Positions 26,037 through 35,002 are shown, counted from the stretch's first letter. The stretch is 42,788 nucleotides of DNA from Actinokineospora xionganensis (GCF_014323725.1 NZ_JABVED010000030.1:1-42788); one strand, 5' to 3'. Made by a program: numbers and translations. Notes: generated by a model from the sequence alone, not told the origin.

Positions 26037-26351
26037 ATGCGGATTGTGGTCACCACGACGGGAACCGCGGAGGACGCCGAGCGGCTGGCTGACGGCATGG
26101 TGGGGGAGCGGCTCGCGGCGTGTGTCCAGATCGTCGGCCCGGTGCGCAGCGTGTACCGCTGGGATGGCGAGATCCAACACGAACAGGAATGGCAGTGCTG
26201 GATCAAGACCGCGGCCGACCGCGTCGACGCGCTCACCGAGTGGATCAAGGGGAACCACCCGTACGACGTTCCGGAAGTCGTCACCCTGCCGGTGCTCGAC
26301 GGCAATGCGGACTACCTGTCCTGGGTGACCACGGAAACCCGACCGGGATGA
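26037..26351 (+). CDS. cutA: Divalent-cation tolerance protein CutA
   Basis: A 104-residue trimeric ferredoxin-like protein. Family features: MRIVVTTTGTAEDAERLADGMVGERLAACVQI, VRSVYRWDGEIQHEQEWQCWIKT, and HPYDVPEVVTLPVLDGNADYLSWV. It is linked to copper tolerance in enterobacteria, but its role elsewhere is unclear. AAAGGAG ends 6-7 bases before the ATG. It ends in a strong shared terminator. Confidence 0.95.
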   Translation: MRIVVTTTGTAEDAERLADGMVGERLAACVQIVGPVRSVYRWDGEIQHEQEWQCWIKTAADRVDALTEWIKGNHPYDVPEVVTLPVLDGNADYLSWVTTETRPG

Positions 26352-26352
26352 C

Positions 26353-26389
26353 GAGACGGCAGGCCTCCATGGTGCAGGCCTGCCGTCTC
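26353..26389. terminator. Bidirectional terminator
   Basis: A perfect 14-bp stem GAGACGGCAGGCCT / AGGCCTGCCGTCTC with a nine-base loop lies between the convergent cutA and transglycosylase genes. Confidence 0.85.
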
Positions 26390-26400
26390 GCTGAACCGCG

Positions 26401-27663
26401 CTATCGGGGCCGCGGGACCCAGACCGTCCAGTCGTACCAGTCGGTGCCCGGAGCCGGAGCCGGTGCGGGAGCGGGAGCGGGTGCCGGGGCAGGCGCCGGT
26501 GCGGGAGCCGGGGCAGGCGCTGGTGCCGGTGCGGGTGCGGGGGCAGGCGCCGGTGCGGGAGCCGGGGCAGGGGCCGGGGCAGGCGCTGGTGCCGGTGCGG
26601 GTGCCGGTGCCGGTGCCGGTGCCCCGGGGACACCGGGCGCGGGCGCGGGGGCAGGCTGCGGTGCCGGGAGCTGGGGGTTGGGGAGTTCGCCGGGTGCGCC
26701 GGGGACCGGGGGACTGATCGGCAGCTGCGGGTTGCCCGGGTTCTGCGTAGCCGCCACGGGGGACGGTGCGGGCAGCGCCAGGACGCCGGGGTCGGAGCCG
26801 CGCGAGTCGGGCTTCGCAGGCGCCTGCGGGATCGCGGTGACCCCGTTGGCGTAGGTGGCGGCCCAGGTCAGCACCGTGTTGACGTACTCCTGGGAGTGGT
26901 TGTAGCGGAACACTGACTTCGCGGCCTGGCTCGGGTCGGACAGGTCCATCCCACCCGAACAGAGGTAGCGGCCCGCGGACACCGCCGCGTCATAGACGTT
27001 GTGCGGGTCGGCGACACCGTCGCCGGTGGCGTCGGCGCCGTAGCGCGCCCAGGTCGCCGGGATGAACTGCATCGGGCCGACCGCGCGGTCCCAGGTGCGG
27101 TCGCCGTCGTGGGTGCCGCCGTCGGTGTCGCGGATCGCGGCGAATCCGTTGCCGTTCAACGCGGGACCGAGGATCGGCGACACGGTCTTGCCGTCGCTGT
27201 CGACCTGTCCGCCGCGGGCGTGGCCGGACTCGATCCGCCCGATGCTCGCCAGCAGCGACCAGGTCAGCTTGCAGCCGGGCTGCGTGGTCGCCAGCAGGGA
27301 CTCGGCCCGCAGGTACGCGCGCAGAACGACCTCGGGGACCGCGGCGCCGCCGACGGGCAGGGCGGCGAGGACGTCGAGGGGCACGACGGGCGCGGTTGGC
27401 TCGGCGGCCGACGGCGAAGGCAGTTCGCCGTTGACGGCGTACTCCTCGTCGGCCGGGAAGGGGCCGACCGGCGTGACCGGCGCGATGTCGCCGGACTTGC
27501 TCGCGTCTTGTGTGGACAGTGGGGAGGTTCCGTCACTCGCGACCATGGCCAGCAGGACGGCCAGCGGGGTCGCCGCGGTCGCCAGTCCGGCCATCCGGCG
27601 CGGCCGCCGCGGCTTGCGCTGCTTGGCGGTCTTCACGGCCGGGGGCTTGCGATGCCTCGCCAT
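26401..27663 (-). CDS. Lytic murein transglycosylase with Ala-Pro repeat tail
   Basis: A 420-residue cell-wall enzyme. The N-terminus is basic (MARHRKPPAVKTAKQRKPRRPRR) with a membrane anchor or signal at about 25-42. The MltB/SLT-type catalytic domain spans about 95-290 with catalytic Glu145 (LLASIGRIESGHARGG), GPMQFIPATWARYG, and YNHSQEYVNTVL. A Pro-rich linker follows and then about 29 Ala-Pro repeats, before a short end TDWYDWTVWVPRPR. The rigid tail probably spans the cell wall. GGAAGGTG lies before the ATG at 27663. Single gene. Confidence 0.9.
   Translation of the reverse strand: MARHRKPPAVKTAKQRKPRRPRRMAGLATAATPLAVLLAMVASDGTSPLSTQDASKSGDIAPVTPVGPFPADEEYAVNGELPSPSAAEPTAPVVPLDVLAALPVGGAAVPEVVLRAYLRAESLLATTQPGCKLTWSLLASIGRIESGHARGGQVDSDGKTVSPILGPALNGNGFAAIRDTDGGTHDGDRTWDRAVGPMQFIPATWARYGADATGDGVADPHNVYDAAVSAGRYLCSGGMDLSDPSQAAKSVFRYNHSQEYVNTVLTWAATYANGVTAIPQAPAKPDSRGSDPGVLALPAPSPVAATQNPGNPQLPISPPVPGAPGELPNPQLPAPQPAPAPAPGVPGAPAPAPAPAPAPAPAPAPAPAPAPAPAPAPAPAPAPAPAPAPAPAPAPAPAPAPAPAPGTDWYDWTVWVPRPR
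26449..26625. repeat. Hexanucleotide tandem repeat (Ala-Pro coding)
   Basis: About 29 tandem copies of a six-base unit (GGNGCN on the plus strand) encode the Ala-Pro tail of the transglycosylase. Synonymous third-position changes (GGA, GGT, GGC, GGG) form larger blocks such as GCGGGAGCCGGGGCAGGC repeated at least twice, pointing to growth by slippage and block duplication. Confidence 0.9.
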
Positions 27664-27829
27664 CGAATACACCTTCCACGACGCCGCGGTGACACCTGTC
27701 ACCTGTGGGTAAGGAGACAGTGCCCGATGGCGAAGGGAAAATCACGAGGCTTTGTCGCGACCCCTGAATAGTTGGCGTTCCCGGACGAGGCCTTGAGTCC
27801 GCCTCTGTCGCATACTGACAAATCCTGGG

Positions 27830-28288
27830 CTAAGGCCGGATTTTCTCCGTCATGACAAGTTCACCGGACCGGAACCCACGTGCGCACTTCACGACCGACA
27901 GTGTGGAGGTTTTGAGCACCGGGTGCTCTCCGGTAAGGCTGCCGACCAGCAGTTCGAGATCAGGGTTGTGACCGATCACGAGCACCGTCTTCACCTCGGC
28001 GAGCGAGCCCAGCAGGTCCAGGATCGCCTCGGCGCCCTCACCGTAGAGCTGCTCTTCGAACCGGACTTCCGGGACCGCGGGCAGCTCGGCGGAGACCAGA
28101 TCCCAGGTCTGGCGCGTCCGCGTCGCGGGCGAGACCAGGGCGAGGTCGATGTCCGGAACGTGCTCGGCGAGCCAGCGGCCCACGGCGGGTGCCTCGATCC
28201 GGCCGCGGTCGGCCAGCGGCCTGCGGTAGTCGGGCACACCCTCCGGCCATGCGGACTTCGCGTGTCGCAGGATCACCAGGCGCGGCAT
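27830..28288 (-). CDS. SixA-type histidine phosphatase
   Basis: A 152-residue phosphohistidine phosphatase of the branch-1 histidine-phosphatase superfamily. The catalytic motif is RHAKSAWP with His9; the second conserved His is in VLVIGHNPDLELLV, with Arg57-58 of ALVSPATRTRQTW between. SixA acts on phosphohistidine in proteins in E. coli; the actinobacterial target is unknown. GAGGAGG precedes the ATG. Divergent from the LuxR-type gene. Confidence 0.9.
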   Translation of the reverse strand: MPRLVILRHAKSAWPEGVPDYRRPLADRGRIEAPAVGRWLAEHVPDIDLALVSPATRTRQTWDLVSAELPAVPEVRFEEQLYGEGAEAILDLLGSLAEVKTVLVIGHNPDLELLVGSLTGEHPVLKTSTLSVVKCARGFRSGELVMTEKIRP

Positions 28289-28443
28289 CGAGCCTCCTCG
28301 TCGTCTGGTCCATATCGAACCAGTTCGACGAGCGGGAGGACGCCACCGCCCCGGCGGCGCCCGCAAACCTGGCGGGGATCGTCGTCAGGGTCCAGTAGGC
28401 GTGCCCCCTATCGCCGGAGCGCCGGCCAAGCGACAATCCGGGC

Positions 28444-31185
28444 ATGCCGGGAGTGATCGGTCGCGCGACCGAGCTGACCAGGGTGGACGCCGCGCTCGCC
28501 GCCGCCGCCGCGGCGGGCCGGGGCGCGGTGCTGCTCATCGCCGGTCCGGCGGGCATCGGCAAGACCCGGTTGGTCGACTCCCTGGTCACTCGGGCGGCCG
28601 AGCGCGCCATCCCCGTCGCCCGCGGAAACTGTGTGCCGGACGAGGGCGCGCCCGCGCTCTGGCCCTGGTGGCAAGCGCTTGCGGACCGTCCGGAACTCGC
28701 CGCCCGACTCGACCTCGACACCGACGCGGATCCCGGACTGTCGGTCGCGGCAAGGCTGCGCGCGTTCGACTCGCTGTTGCGCGAGCTGTCCGGGCAGGCG
28801 CGGGTGATCGTGCTGGAAGACCTGCATTGGGCCGACGAGTCGACGCTGGCGCTGCTGCGGCTGGCCGTGGGCAGACCCGGGCTGCTGGTCGCCGCGACCT
28901 ACCGCGACGACGAACAGGGTCCCGCGCTGCGGGCCGCCGTCGAGCACCTGCGCCGCGACGCCTCGACCGCACTGCTCACGCTCGGCCCCTGGGGCGACGC
29001 CGAGGTCGCCGAGTTCGTCGCCGGTCAGGCCGATCCGTCGTGGGCGGCGCTGCTGCGCCGCGTGTCGGGCGGGAACCCGCTGTACGCGGGCGAGCTGCTG
29101 ACCGCGCTCACGGCCGCGGGCCTCGGCCGGTCGCCCGCGACCGCGCGGTGGCCCCTGGGGGTGCCGGAACAACTGCGCGGGATCGTCGCCGCCCGGCTCG
29201 ACTCGCTTCCCCCGGCCGCCGCCCGGGTGGCGAGGGCGTGCGCGGTCATCGGCGTGGACAGCACCGCGGAGGAGATCGCCATGCTGGTCGGCGAATCGCC
29301 CGACGCGGTGCGGGCCGGCGCGGACGACGCGCGCGGTCTGCTGCGTCAGGACGGCCGGATCGCGTTCGGCCACATGCTCGTCCGGGACGCGGTCTACGGC
29401 TGTGTGTCCACATCGGACCGCCTGCGCTGGCACCGGAAGCTCGCCGAGGCCGTCGAATCCGGCGCCTTGCCCGGCGAGTCGGTCACCCATCGGCTCCGGT
29501 CCATCACCGACGCCGAGAGCCGGTCGGCGGCGGTCCGGGCCTGTCGGGACGCCGCGGGGAAAGCGTTGTCCCGCTTGGCTTACGACCGGGCTGCGGAGCT
29601 GTACGACGCCGCGGCGGGGGTGCTGCGGGTCGACGACCCGGACCGGGTGGACCTGCTGCTGGACGCCGCGGAGATGTGGTACCGCGCCGGGCGCGCCGAC
29701 GACGCGGTCGACCGCTGCGAGGCGGTCGCTTCGCTCGATCCGGCGCCCGACCGGCTCGTGCGTGCCGCGCTGACCGTGCGCGGCATCAACGGCGCCGTGT
29801 CCAGCAGGCTGGTCCTGTTGTGCGACCGAGCGCTTTCCGGTGCGGATGACGTCGGGCGCGCGCGGGTCCTCGCCCAGCGCGCGATCGCCCTGGCCGATGT
29901 GGTACACCACGACCAAGCTGAGGAACCGAGCCGGGAGGCGCTCGAACTGGCCGAGCGCACCGGCGATCCGCTCGCCTTGGCCGATGCCCTGCGCGCGCGG
30001 CAACAGGTCCTCAGTGGACCATGGTTCGTCGCCGAACGGCTGGAGCTCGCCCGGCGGATGCTCGCGCTCGGGCCGAAAGCGCTGCTCGACGGCGAACTGT
30101 GGGGTCGGGTGTGGCGCATCGACGCGGCGCTGCAACTCGGTTCGATGGCCGCCCTCGACGATGAACTCGCCATGCTCAAGCTCTACGCCGACCGGGTCGG
30201 CCTGCCCAACGCGCTGTGGCACTACCACCGGATGTGTGCGGTCCGCTCGGTGCTGCTGGGCGCGTTCGACCTCGCCGACGAGCAGGCGGATCAGGCCTTG
30301 GCGATGGGCAGGCAGCTCTCCGATCCGAGCGCGGAGGGCCTCGACATCCCGTTCCGCGCGGAACTGCGGTTGCTGCAGGGGCGCGCCGCGGAAAAGCTCG
30401 ACGCGGTGTCTGAACTCGTCTCCCTCGCGCCGATGCCGGTGGTCTACGCCCAGATGGGCCGGTTCCTGCTCGATTCCGGTGACCCGGACGGCGCGCTCGC
30501 CCTGTTCGAGCGGCTGCGTCCATCGTTGCCTGACCTGCCGCGCGATGGCCGGTGGCTCCCCACTGTCGCCTCGGGAGCCGTGCTCGCCGCCCATCTCGGC
30601 GACGCCGACACAGCTCGCCGCTGTTACGAGGAACTGTTGCCGACGGCCCAGTACTACCAGGCCGCCGGTTCCGGGACCGTCATCTGCGTGGGATCGGTGT
30701 CGCGGCCGCTGGGCCGGGTCGCGGCCGCGCTCGGTTGGCGCGACGAAGCGATCCGGCACTTCGAGAACGCGATCGCCATGGACGACCGGATCGGCGCGCT
30801 TCCCTTCCGGGCTGAGGCGGAGGTGGCGCTCGCCGAGGTCCTCGTCGGCGGCGGACGGGCCGAGATCGCGCGTGCGGGCCGGATCGCGCGGCAGGCCGCG
30901 GTGACCGCGCGCAGGCTGGGCATGCCGCCGACCGTCGCGCGGGCGGACGCCGTGCTCGCCGAGGTCCGCCGGGCCCAACACGACGCCGTGCCGCTGACCG
31001 CGCGTGAACGCGAAGTGCTCACGCTGCTCGCCGTGGGAGCGCCGAACCGGACGATCGCCGACAAGCTCGTGCTCTCGGAGCGGACCGTCGAGACCCACGT
31101 CAGCAACGTGCTCGCCAAACTTGGCGTGGCTAACCGGGCGCAGGCCGCCACCTGGGCCGTGGAGAACGGGCACGGAACCGCGTAG
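28444..31185 (+). CDS. Large LuxR-family (LAL) transcriptional regulator
   Basis: A 913-residue STAND-type regulator. Residues 1-300 form an AAA/NTPase domain with Walker A AGPAGIGKT (33-41) and Walker B VIVLEDLHWAD (121-131). About 330-830 is a helical TPR-like region without clear repeats by eye. The C-terminal GerE helix-turn-helix (about 848-913) reads LTAREREVLTLLAVGAPNRTIADKLVLSERTVETHVSNVLAKLGVANRAQAA. A -10-like GACAAT ends 6 bases before the ATG, with no ribosome binding site. Regulators of this type often activate neighbouring operons; the YceI-collagen cluster downstream is the nearest candidate. Confidence 0.93.
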   Translation: MPGVIGRATELTRVDAALAAAAAAGRGAVLLIAGPAGIGKTRLVDSLVTRAAERAIPVARGNCVPDEGAPALWPWWQALADRPELAARLDLDTDADPGLSVAARLRAFDSLLRELSGQARVIVLEDLHWADESTLALLRLAVGRPGLLVAATYRDDEQGPALRAAVEHLRRDASTALLTLGPWGDAEVAEFVAGQADPSWAALLRRVSGGNPLYAGELLTALTAAGLGRSPATARWPLGVPEQLRGIVAARLDSLPPAAARVARACAVIGVDSTAEEIAMLVGESPDAVRAGADDARGLLRQDGRIAFGHMLVRDAVYGCVSTSDRLRWHRKLAEAVESGALPGESVTHRLRSITDAESRSAAVRACRDAAGKALSRLAYDRAAELYDAAAGVLRVDDPDRVDLLLDAAEMWYRAGRADDAVDRCEAVASLDPAPDRLVRAALTVRGINGAVSSRLVLLCDRALSGADDVGRARVLAQRAIALADVVHHDQAEEPSREALELAERTGDPLALADALRARQQVLSGPWFVAERLELARRMLALGPKALLDGELWGRVWRIDAALQLGSMAALDDELAMLKLYADRVGLPNALWHYHRMCAVRSVLLGAFDLADEQADQALAMGRQLSDPSAEGLDIPFRAELRLLQGRAAEKLDAVSELVSLAPMPVVYAQMGRFLLDSGDPDGALALFERLRPSLPDLPRDGRWLPTVASGAVLAAHLGDADTARRCYEELLPTAQYYQAAGSGTVICVGSVSRPLGRVAAALGWRDEAIRHFENAIAMDDRIGALPFRAEAEVALAEVLVGGGRAEIARAGRIARQAAVTARRLGMPPTVARADAVLAEVRRAQHDAVPLTAREREVLTLLAVGAPNRTIADKLVLSERTVETHVSNVLAKLGVANRAQAATWAVENGHGTA

Positions 31186-31214
31186 TCGGTCTCCGTACTT
31201 CCCCGGATCCGCCG

Positions 31215-31242
31215 CCCCACCGACCGCGCGAAGGTCGTGGGG
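31215..31242 (+). terminator. Hairpin after the LuxR gene
   Basis: CCCCAC-C-GACC pairs with GGTC-GTGGGG (10 pairs, one bulge) between the regulator and the next gene, just before that gene's GGGAGGTGA ribosome binding site. It may be a weak terminator or attenuator. Confidence 0.4.
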
Positions 31243-31266
31243 ACAAGGAAACGGGAGGTGAGCGCG

Positions 31267-31758
31267 ATGTACGCGCGAATCCACAAATCCACGGGCGCCC
31301 CGCCCGACGGGGCCCGCGAGGCGCACACGTACCGAAGGCTCGCGGCAGACGACGAACTGATGGTGTCGCTATTCGACACCAGGGAAGACGCGGCGGCCGA
31401 CCCGACCGCCGAGTGGTACGAGGTCGAGTCCGACCACCCCGGCGCCGGTTCGCCCGCGGGCGTGGCCGCGTTCCTCTACTTCGACGGCCCGATCAGCGAC
31501 GAGGTCCACCAGGCCGCGGAGCGCGCTCACCGCGAACGGATCGCCCCGGCGATGCGCACGCAGCCGGGGGTGAGTCGGGCGCTGGTGCTGTGGCAGCCGC
31601 AGCGGCGCACGGCGCTGGTGGTCTCCACGGCCGACTCCGTCGAGTCGATCGAGGCGGGCCAGCGCGCCGTCGCGACGATGGAGCTGTTGCCGGGCGAGGA
31701 CGCGGCGCTGCTGCCGGGGCCGGACCGGGTCGAGCTGTTCTGGGCGGTGGCGTCATGA
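31267..31758 (+). CDS. Conserved hypothetical protein (possible dimeric alpha-beta barrel)
   Basis: A 163-residue soluble protein. The second half, RIAPAMRTQPGVSRALVLWQPQRRTALVVSTADSVESIEAGQRAV then ELLPGEDAALLPGPDRVELFWAVA, resembles antibiotic-biosynthesis-monooxygenase (ABM)-type dimeric barrels in layout, as does the first half, so it may contain two such units. No catalytic motif is recognised. The ATG at 31267 has GGGAGGTGA 6 bases upstream. Its stop overlaps the next start (ATGA), the first of three coupled genes. Confidence 0.65.
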   Translation: MYARIHKSTGAPPDGAREAHTYRRLAADDELMVSLFDTREDAAADPTAEWYEVESDHPGAGSPAGVAAFLYFDGPISDEVHQAAERAHRERIAPAMRTQPGVSRALVLWQPQRRTALVVSTADSVESIEAGQRAVATMELLPGEDAALLPGPDRVELFWAVAS

Positions 31759-32276
31759 CCGCCGGGGTGACGCCGGTCGCGATCGAGCTGCCGGAGTCGG
31801 CGCGGTACCGGCTGGCGCCAACCAGGTGTTCCGCGCGGTTCACGGTGGCGAAGCTGGGCCTGTTCCGGGTGTCGGGCGAGTTCACGGTCACCTCGGGCAC
31901 GGTCTCGGTCGCCGACGGGGTGGCGAGCGTGCACGCCGAACTGGACGCGGCGAGTTTCCGGACCGCCATGTCCCAGCGGGACAAGGACATCAAGTCCCCG
32001 AAGTTCCTCGACGTCGCCGTGTTCCCGACGCTGGTCTACGACGGCGAACTGGTCGGTGACCGAATCGAGGGGACGCTGCGGGTGCGTGACCGGGCGGTGC
32101 CGACCGACTTGGCGCTGACCGCCGTGCACTTCGGAACCGACGGGGTCGACGTCACCGCCACCGCGCGGCTCGACCGGTTCGAGGCCGGTTTGACGAGGGC
32201 GAAGGGAATCGTCGGGCAGTTCGTCGATATCGCGCTGACGGTCACGTTGGTGCGCTCGGAAGGGGAGCGGTCATGA
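31755..32276 (+). CDS. YceI-family lipid-binding protein
   Basis: A 173-residue YceI-like beta-barrel (lipocalin-like fold that binds polyisoprenoid chains). The pattern is ARYRLAPTRCSARFTVAKLGLFRVSGEFTVTSGTVSVAD, VHAELDAASFRTAMSQRDKDIKSPKFLDVAVFPTLVYDG, then IEGTLRVRDRAVPTDLALTAV. No signal peptide, so probably cytoplasmic, unlike the E. coli periplasmic form. Four-base overlaps (ATGA) on both sides make it the middle gene of a coupled trio. Confidence 0.9.
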   Translation: MTAGVTPVAIELPESARYRLAPTRCSARFTVAKLGLFRVSGEFTVTSGTVSVADGVASVHAELDAASFRTAMSQRDKDIKSPKFLDVAVFPTLVYDGELVGDRIEGTLRVRDRAVPTDLALTAVHFGTDGVDVTATARLDRFEAGLTRAKGIVGQFVDIALTVTLVRSEGERS

Positions 32277-32845
32277 CCGTCGGTCGAGTAGTGGGTGTGC
32301 TGGGTGTTGTCGGCGTGCTGGTCGCGGGAGGCGGCGTCGCGATGGCGGTGTCGACGGATCCGGTGACCATCAACGCCTGCGTGAACAACAAGAGCGGCGC
32401 GGTCCGGATCGTGGATGCCGCGGGCTCCTGCCACACCACGTACGAACGGCCGCTGGTCTGGAACCAGCAGGGGCCTGCGGGCCAGGAGGGGCCTGCTGGG
32501 CCTGTCGGGCCTGCTGGGCCTGTCGGACCCGCTGGGCCTGTCGGGCCTGCTGGACCGGCGGGGGCCGACGGGGCGCCGCTCTGGACCGTCATCGACTACA
32601 CCTTTGGCGACAACGCCCTGTTCCCCAGAGCGCGCCCGAGCACTCATGTCCTGGGCGTCGAAATGGTCGGCGGGCGCACGGACGTCACGTTCGACCGGGA
32701 CGTCCACGGGTGCGCCGCGCAGGTCACGCCCCACTTCCCCCGGCTGACGGCGAGCGCGAGGCCGGTCGGGAACAAGGTCGAGGTGCACCTTCACGAAGGG
32801 ACGGTGGAGACGCCACGGGCGTTCTCGCTTGTGGTCTTCTGCTGA
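32273..32845 (+). CDS. Collagen-like secreted protein
   Basis: A 190-residue exported protein. A signal peptide or anchor spans about 1-26. A short N-terminal module has INACVNNKSGAVRIVDAAGSC, a Cys pair pattern common in actinobacterial collagen-like proteins, followed by WNQQ. About 11 Gly-X-Y triplets (GPAGQEGPAGPVGPAGPVGP and on to GADG, residues 67-100) form a collagen-like rod. The C-terminal domain (101-190) is beta-rich with two Cys (HGCAAQ, VVFC). Without prolyl hydroxylase, Gly-Pro-Ala triplets can still trimerise. Its start overlaps the YceI stop by 4 bases. Confidence 0.85.
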   Translation: MTVGRVVGVLGVVGVLVAGGGVAMAVSTDPVTINACVNNKSGAVRIVDAAGSCHTTYERPLVWNQQGPAGQEGPAGPVGPAGPVGPAGPVGPAGPAGADGAPLWTVIDYTFGDNALFPRARPSTHVLGVEMVGGRTDVTFDRDVHGCAAQVTPHFPRLTASARPVGNKVEVHLHEGTVETPRAFSLVVFC

Positions 32846-32920
32846 GGGGTTCCGCGAGTGGCTCGCGTCACGTATGGTTCCACGAAAGTGAAGTTGATTC
32901 ACATATGCGGGAGCAGACGG

Positions 32921-34948
32921 ATGCGGGCCACTCGCCGATCGATCATCGCCACCATGCTGGCCGCGCTCGCGGGCGCCGTCGTCCTCGCCGGTCTGCCGAC
33001 CGCGCAGGCCGCGCCGCCGCCGACGACGTACCTGGTCGGACGGGGTATCTCCGACGTGACCGGGCCTGCGGCTGAGAACGGCATGATGGGGTACTCGAAG
33101 TTCGACCAGAAGACGACGGGCATCCACCAGCGCCAGCGCTCTCGCGCGTTCATCACCGTCGACCAGGCCACCGGCAAGCGCGTCGCCTATGTGAACGCCG
33201 ACCTCGGCATGATCTTCCGGGCGGTGCAGGAAGGCGTGCTGGGCAAGCTGAAGTCCCGCTACGGCGACCTCTACACCCAGCAGAACGTGCTGCTCTCGGC
33301 CACGCACACGCACGCCGGGCCGGGTGGTTACTCGCACAACCTGGCGTACAACCTCGCCATTCTGGGTTTCCAGAAGCAGACCTTCGACGCGACCGTCGAC
33401 GGCATCGTCGAGTCCGTGGTCAAGGCGCACGACGACCTCAAGCCCGGGACGATCAGCATCGGCCGGGGCGAGTTGACCAACGCGAGCGTGAACCGGTCGC
33501 GGGTGGCGTTCGAGCAGAACCCGGCGTCGGACAAGGCCCAGTTCCCCAACGCGATCGACCCGGCGATGACCGTGCTGCGGTTCAAACAGGGCGCGCAGGA
33601 CGTTGGCGCGATCAGCTGGTTCGCCACCCACAACACGTCGATGACGAACACGAACACGCTGATCAGCGTGGACAACAAGGGCTACGCGGCCTACCAGTGG
33701 GAGCACGACCAGAAGGGCGTGCGGTACCTGGACAACCGCCCCGGTTTCGTCGCCGCGTTCCCCAACACCAACGCGGGCGACATGTCGCCGAACCTGAACC
33801 TGCGGCCCGGCTCCGGGCCCACCGAGGACGAGTTCGAGAACACCCGAATCATCGGCGAACGCCAGAACACCAAGGCGAACGAGATCTTCGCCGGCCCGCA
33901 GACCCCGGTCAGCGGCGGCATCGACTACCGCATGCGGTTCGTCGACATGTCCGCGGTCACCGTCGACGGCCGCTACACCACCGACGGCCAGTCGCGCCGC
34001 ACCTGCCCCGGCGTGGTCGGCGCGTCGACGCTCGCGGGCAGCATCGAGGATGGCCCGGGGCTGCCGCTGTTCAGCGAGGGCATGGTCAACCCGATCGCCG
34101 CGCTGCTGGAGCCGCTGGACGTCGAGGTCCCGCAGTGGGTCAAGGACTGCCAGTACCCGAAGACGACCGCCGTCCCCACGGGCCTCGTCGAGGCGACGCC
34201 GAACGTGCTGCCGCTGCAGGTCGTGAAGCTGGGGCAGTTCCACCTGATCGCCGTCCCCGCGGAAGTCACCGTCGTCTCCGGGCTGCGGCTGCGGCGCACG
34301 GTCGCGGCGGAGCTGGGGGTGCCGCTGGAGAACGTGCTGATCCAGGGCTACGCCAACGACTACAGCCAGTACGTGACGACCCCGGAGGAGTACGACAAGC
34401 AGCAGTACGAGGGCGGCTCCACCCTCTTCGGCCGCGACACCCTGCCCGCCTACCAGCAGGAGTTCGCCAAGCTCGCCCAGTCACTTCGTTCAGGCTCGGC
34501 GTTGACCCAGGGAGCGACCCCGACGAAGCCGCTGCCGGCCGAACTGAACCTGCAAACCGGCGTCGTGTTCGACGACAAGGGACTGTTGCAGAGCTTCGGG
34601 CAGGTGCTGACCGAGCCGGCGGCGGCGTACGGACGCGGACAGACCGTGACCACGAAGTTCGTGACCGGCCACCCGAAGAACAACCTCCGCCGCAACGGCA
34701 CCTACCTGGAGGTCCAACGCGAGACCGCGGGCCAGTGGAAACGAATCGCCGACGACGGCGACTGGTCGACCAGGTACCACTGGGCGCGGGTCGGGGTGGC
34801 CAACTCGGAGGCGACGATCACTTGGACGATCCCGGCGAACGCGCCGCCGGGCCGGTACCGGATCGTCCACCACGGCGACTGGAAGAGCGGCTGGACCGGC
34901 GAGATCACCCCGTTCACGGGCGCTTCGCGGGCGTTCACGGTGAATTGA
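32921..34948 (+). CDS. Secreted neutral ceramidase
   Basis: A 675-residue exported hydrolase that cleaves the amide of ceramide to sphingosine and a fatty acid. A signal peptide spans about 1-30 (RRSIIATMLAALAGAVVLAGLPTAQA). Family markers: LVGRGISDVTGPAAENGMMGYS, FITVDQATGKRVAYVNADLGM, SATHTHAGPGGYSHN (zinc ligands), WFATHNTSM, and NAGDMSPNLN with the nucleophilic Ser. The C-terminal Ig-like domain follows about 540. The ATG at 32921 gives a proper signal peptide and has GGGAG upstream. Actinobacteria rarely make ceramide, so the substrate is probably host or environmental lipid. Confidence 0.92.
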   Translation: MRATRRSIIATMLAALAGAVVLAGLPTAQAAPPPTTYLVGRGISDVTGPAAENGMMGYSKFDQKTTGIHQRQRSRAFITVDQATGKRVAYVNADLGMIFRAVQEGVLGKLKSRYGDLYTQQNVLLSATHTHAGPGGYSHNLAYNLAILGFQKQTFDATVDGIVESVVKAHDDLKPGTISIGRGELTNASVNRSRVAFEQNPASDKAQFPNAIDPAMTVLRFKQGAQDVGAISWFATHNTSMTNTNTLISVDNKGYAAYQWEHDQKGVRYLDNRPGFVAAFPNTNAGDMSPNLNLRPGSGPTEDEFENTRIIGERQNTKANEIFAGPQTPVSGGIDYRMRFVDMSAVTVDGRYTTDGQSRRTCPGVVGASTLAGSIEDGPGLPLFSEGMVNPIAALLEPLDVEVPQWVKDCQYPKTTAVPTGLVEATPNVLPLQVVKLGQFHLIAVPAEVTVVSGLRLRRTVAAELGVPLENVLIQGYANDYSQYVTTPEEYDKQQYEGGSTLFGRDTLPAYQQEFAKLAQSLRSGSALTQGATPTKPLPAELNLQTGVVFDDKGLLQSFGQVLTEPAAAYGRGQTVTTKFVTGHPKNNLRRNGTYLEVQRETAGQWKRIADDGDWSTRYHWARVGVANSEATITWTIPANAPPGRYRIVHHGDWKSGWTGEITPFTGASRAFTVN

Positions 34949-34959
34949 GAGAACCGCCC

Positions 34960-35002
34960 CAGTCCGACAAACCCAGCCCGACAACCCCAGCCCGACAAAC
35001 CC
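34960..35002. repeat. Short tandem repeat (three 14-15 bp units)
   Basis: Three head-to-tail copies of CAGYCCGACAAaCCC (34960-34973, 34974-34987, 34988-35002) lie 12 bases after the ceramidase stop. No role is evident. Confidence 0.7.

Noticed and set aside
26449..26625. CRISPR-like array
   Set aside because: The units are contiguous six-base repeats coding Ala-Pro, with no spacers.
32273..32845. YceI-collagen trio as a toxin-antitoxin unit
   Set aside because: Signal peptide, collagen triplets and a lipid-binding barrel do not fit toxin or antitoxin features.
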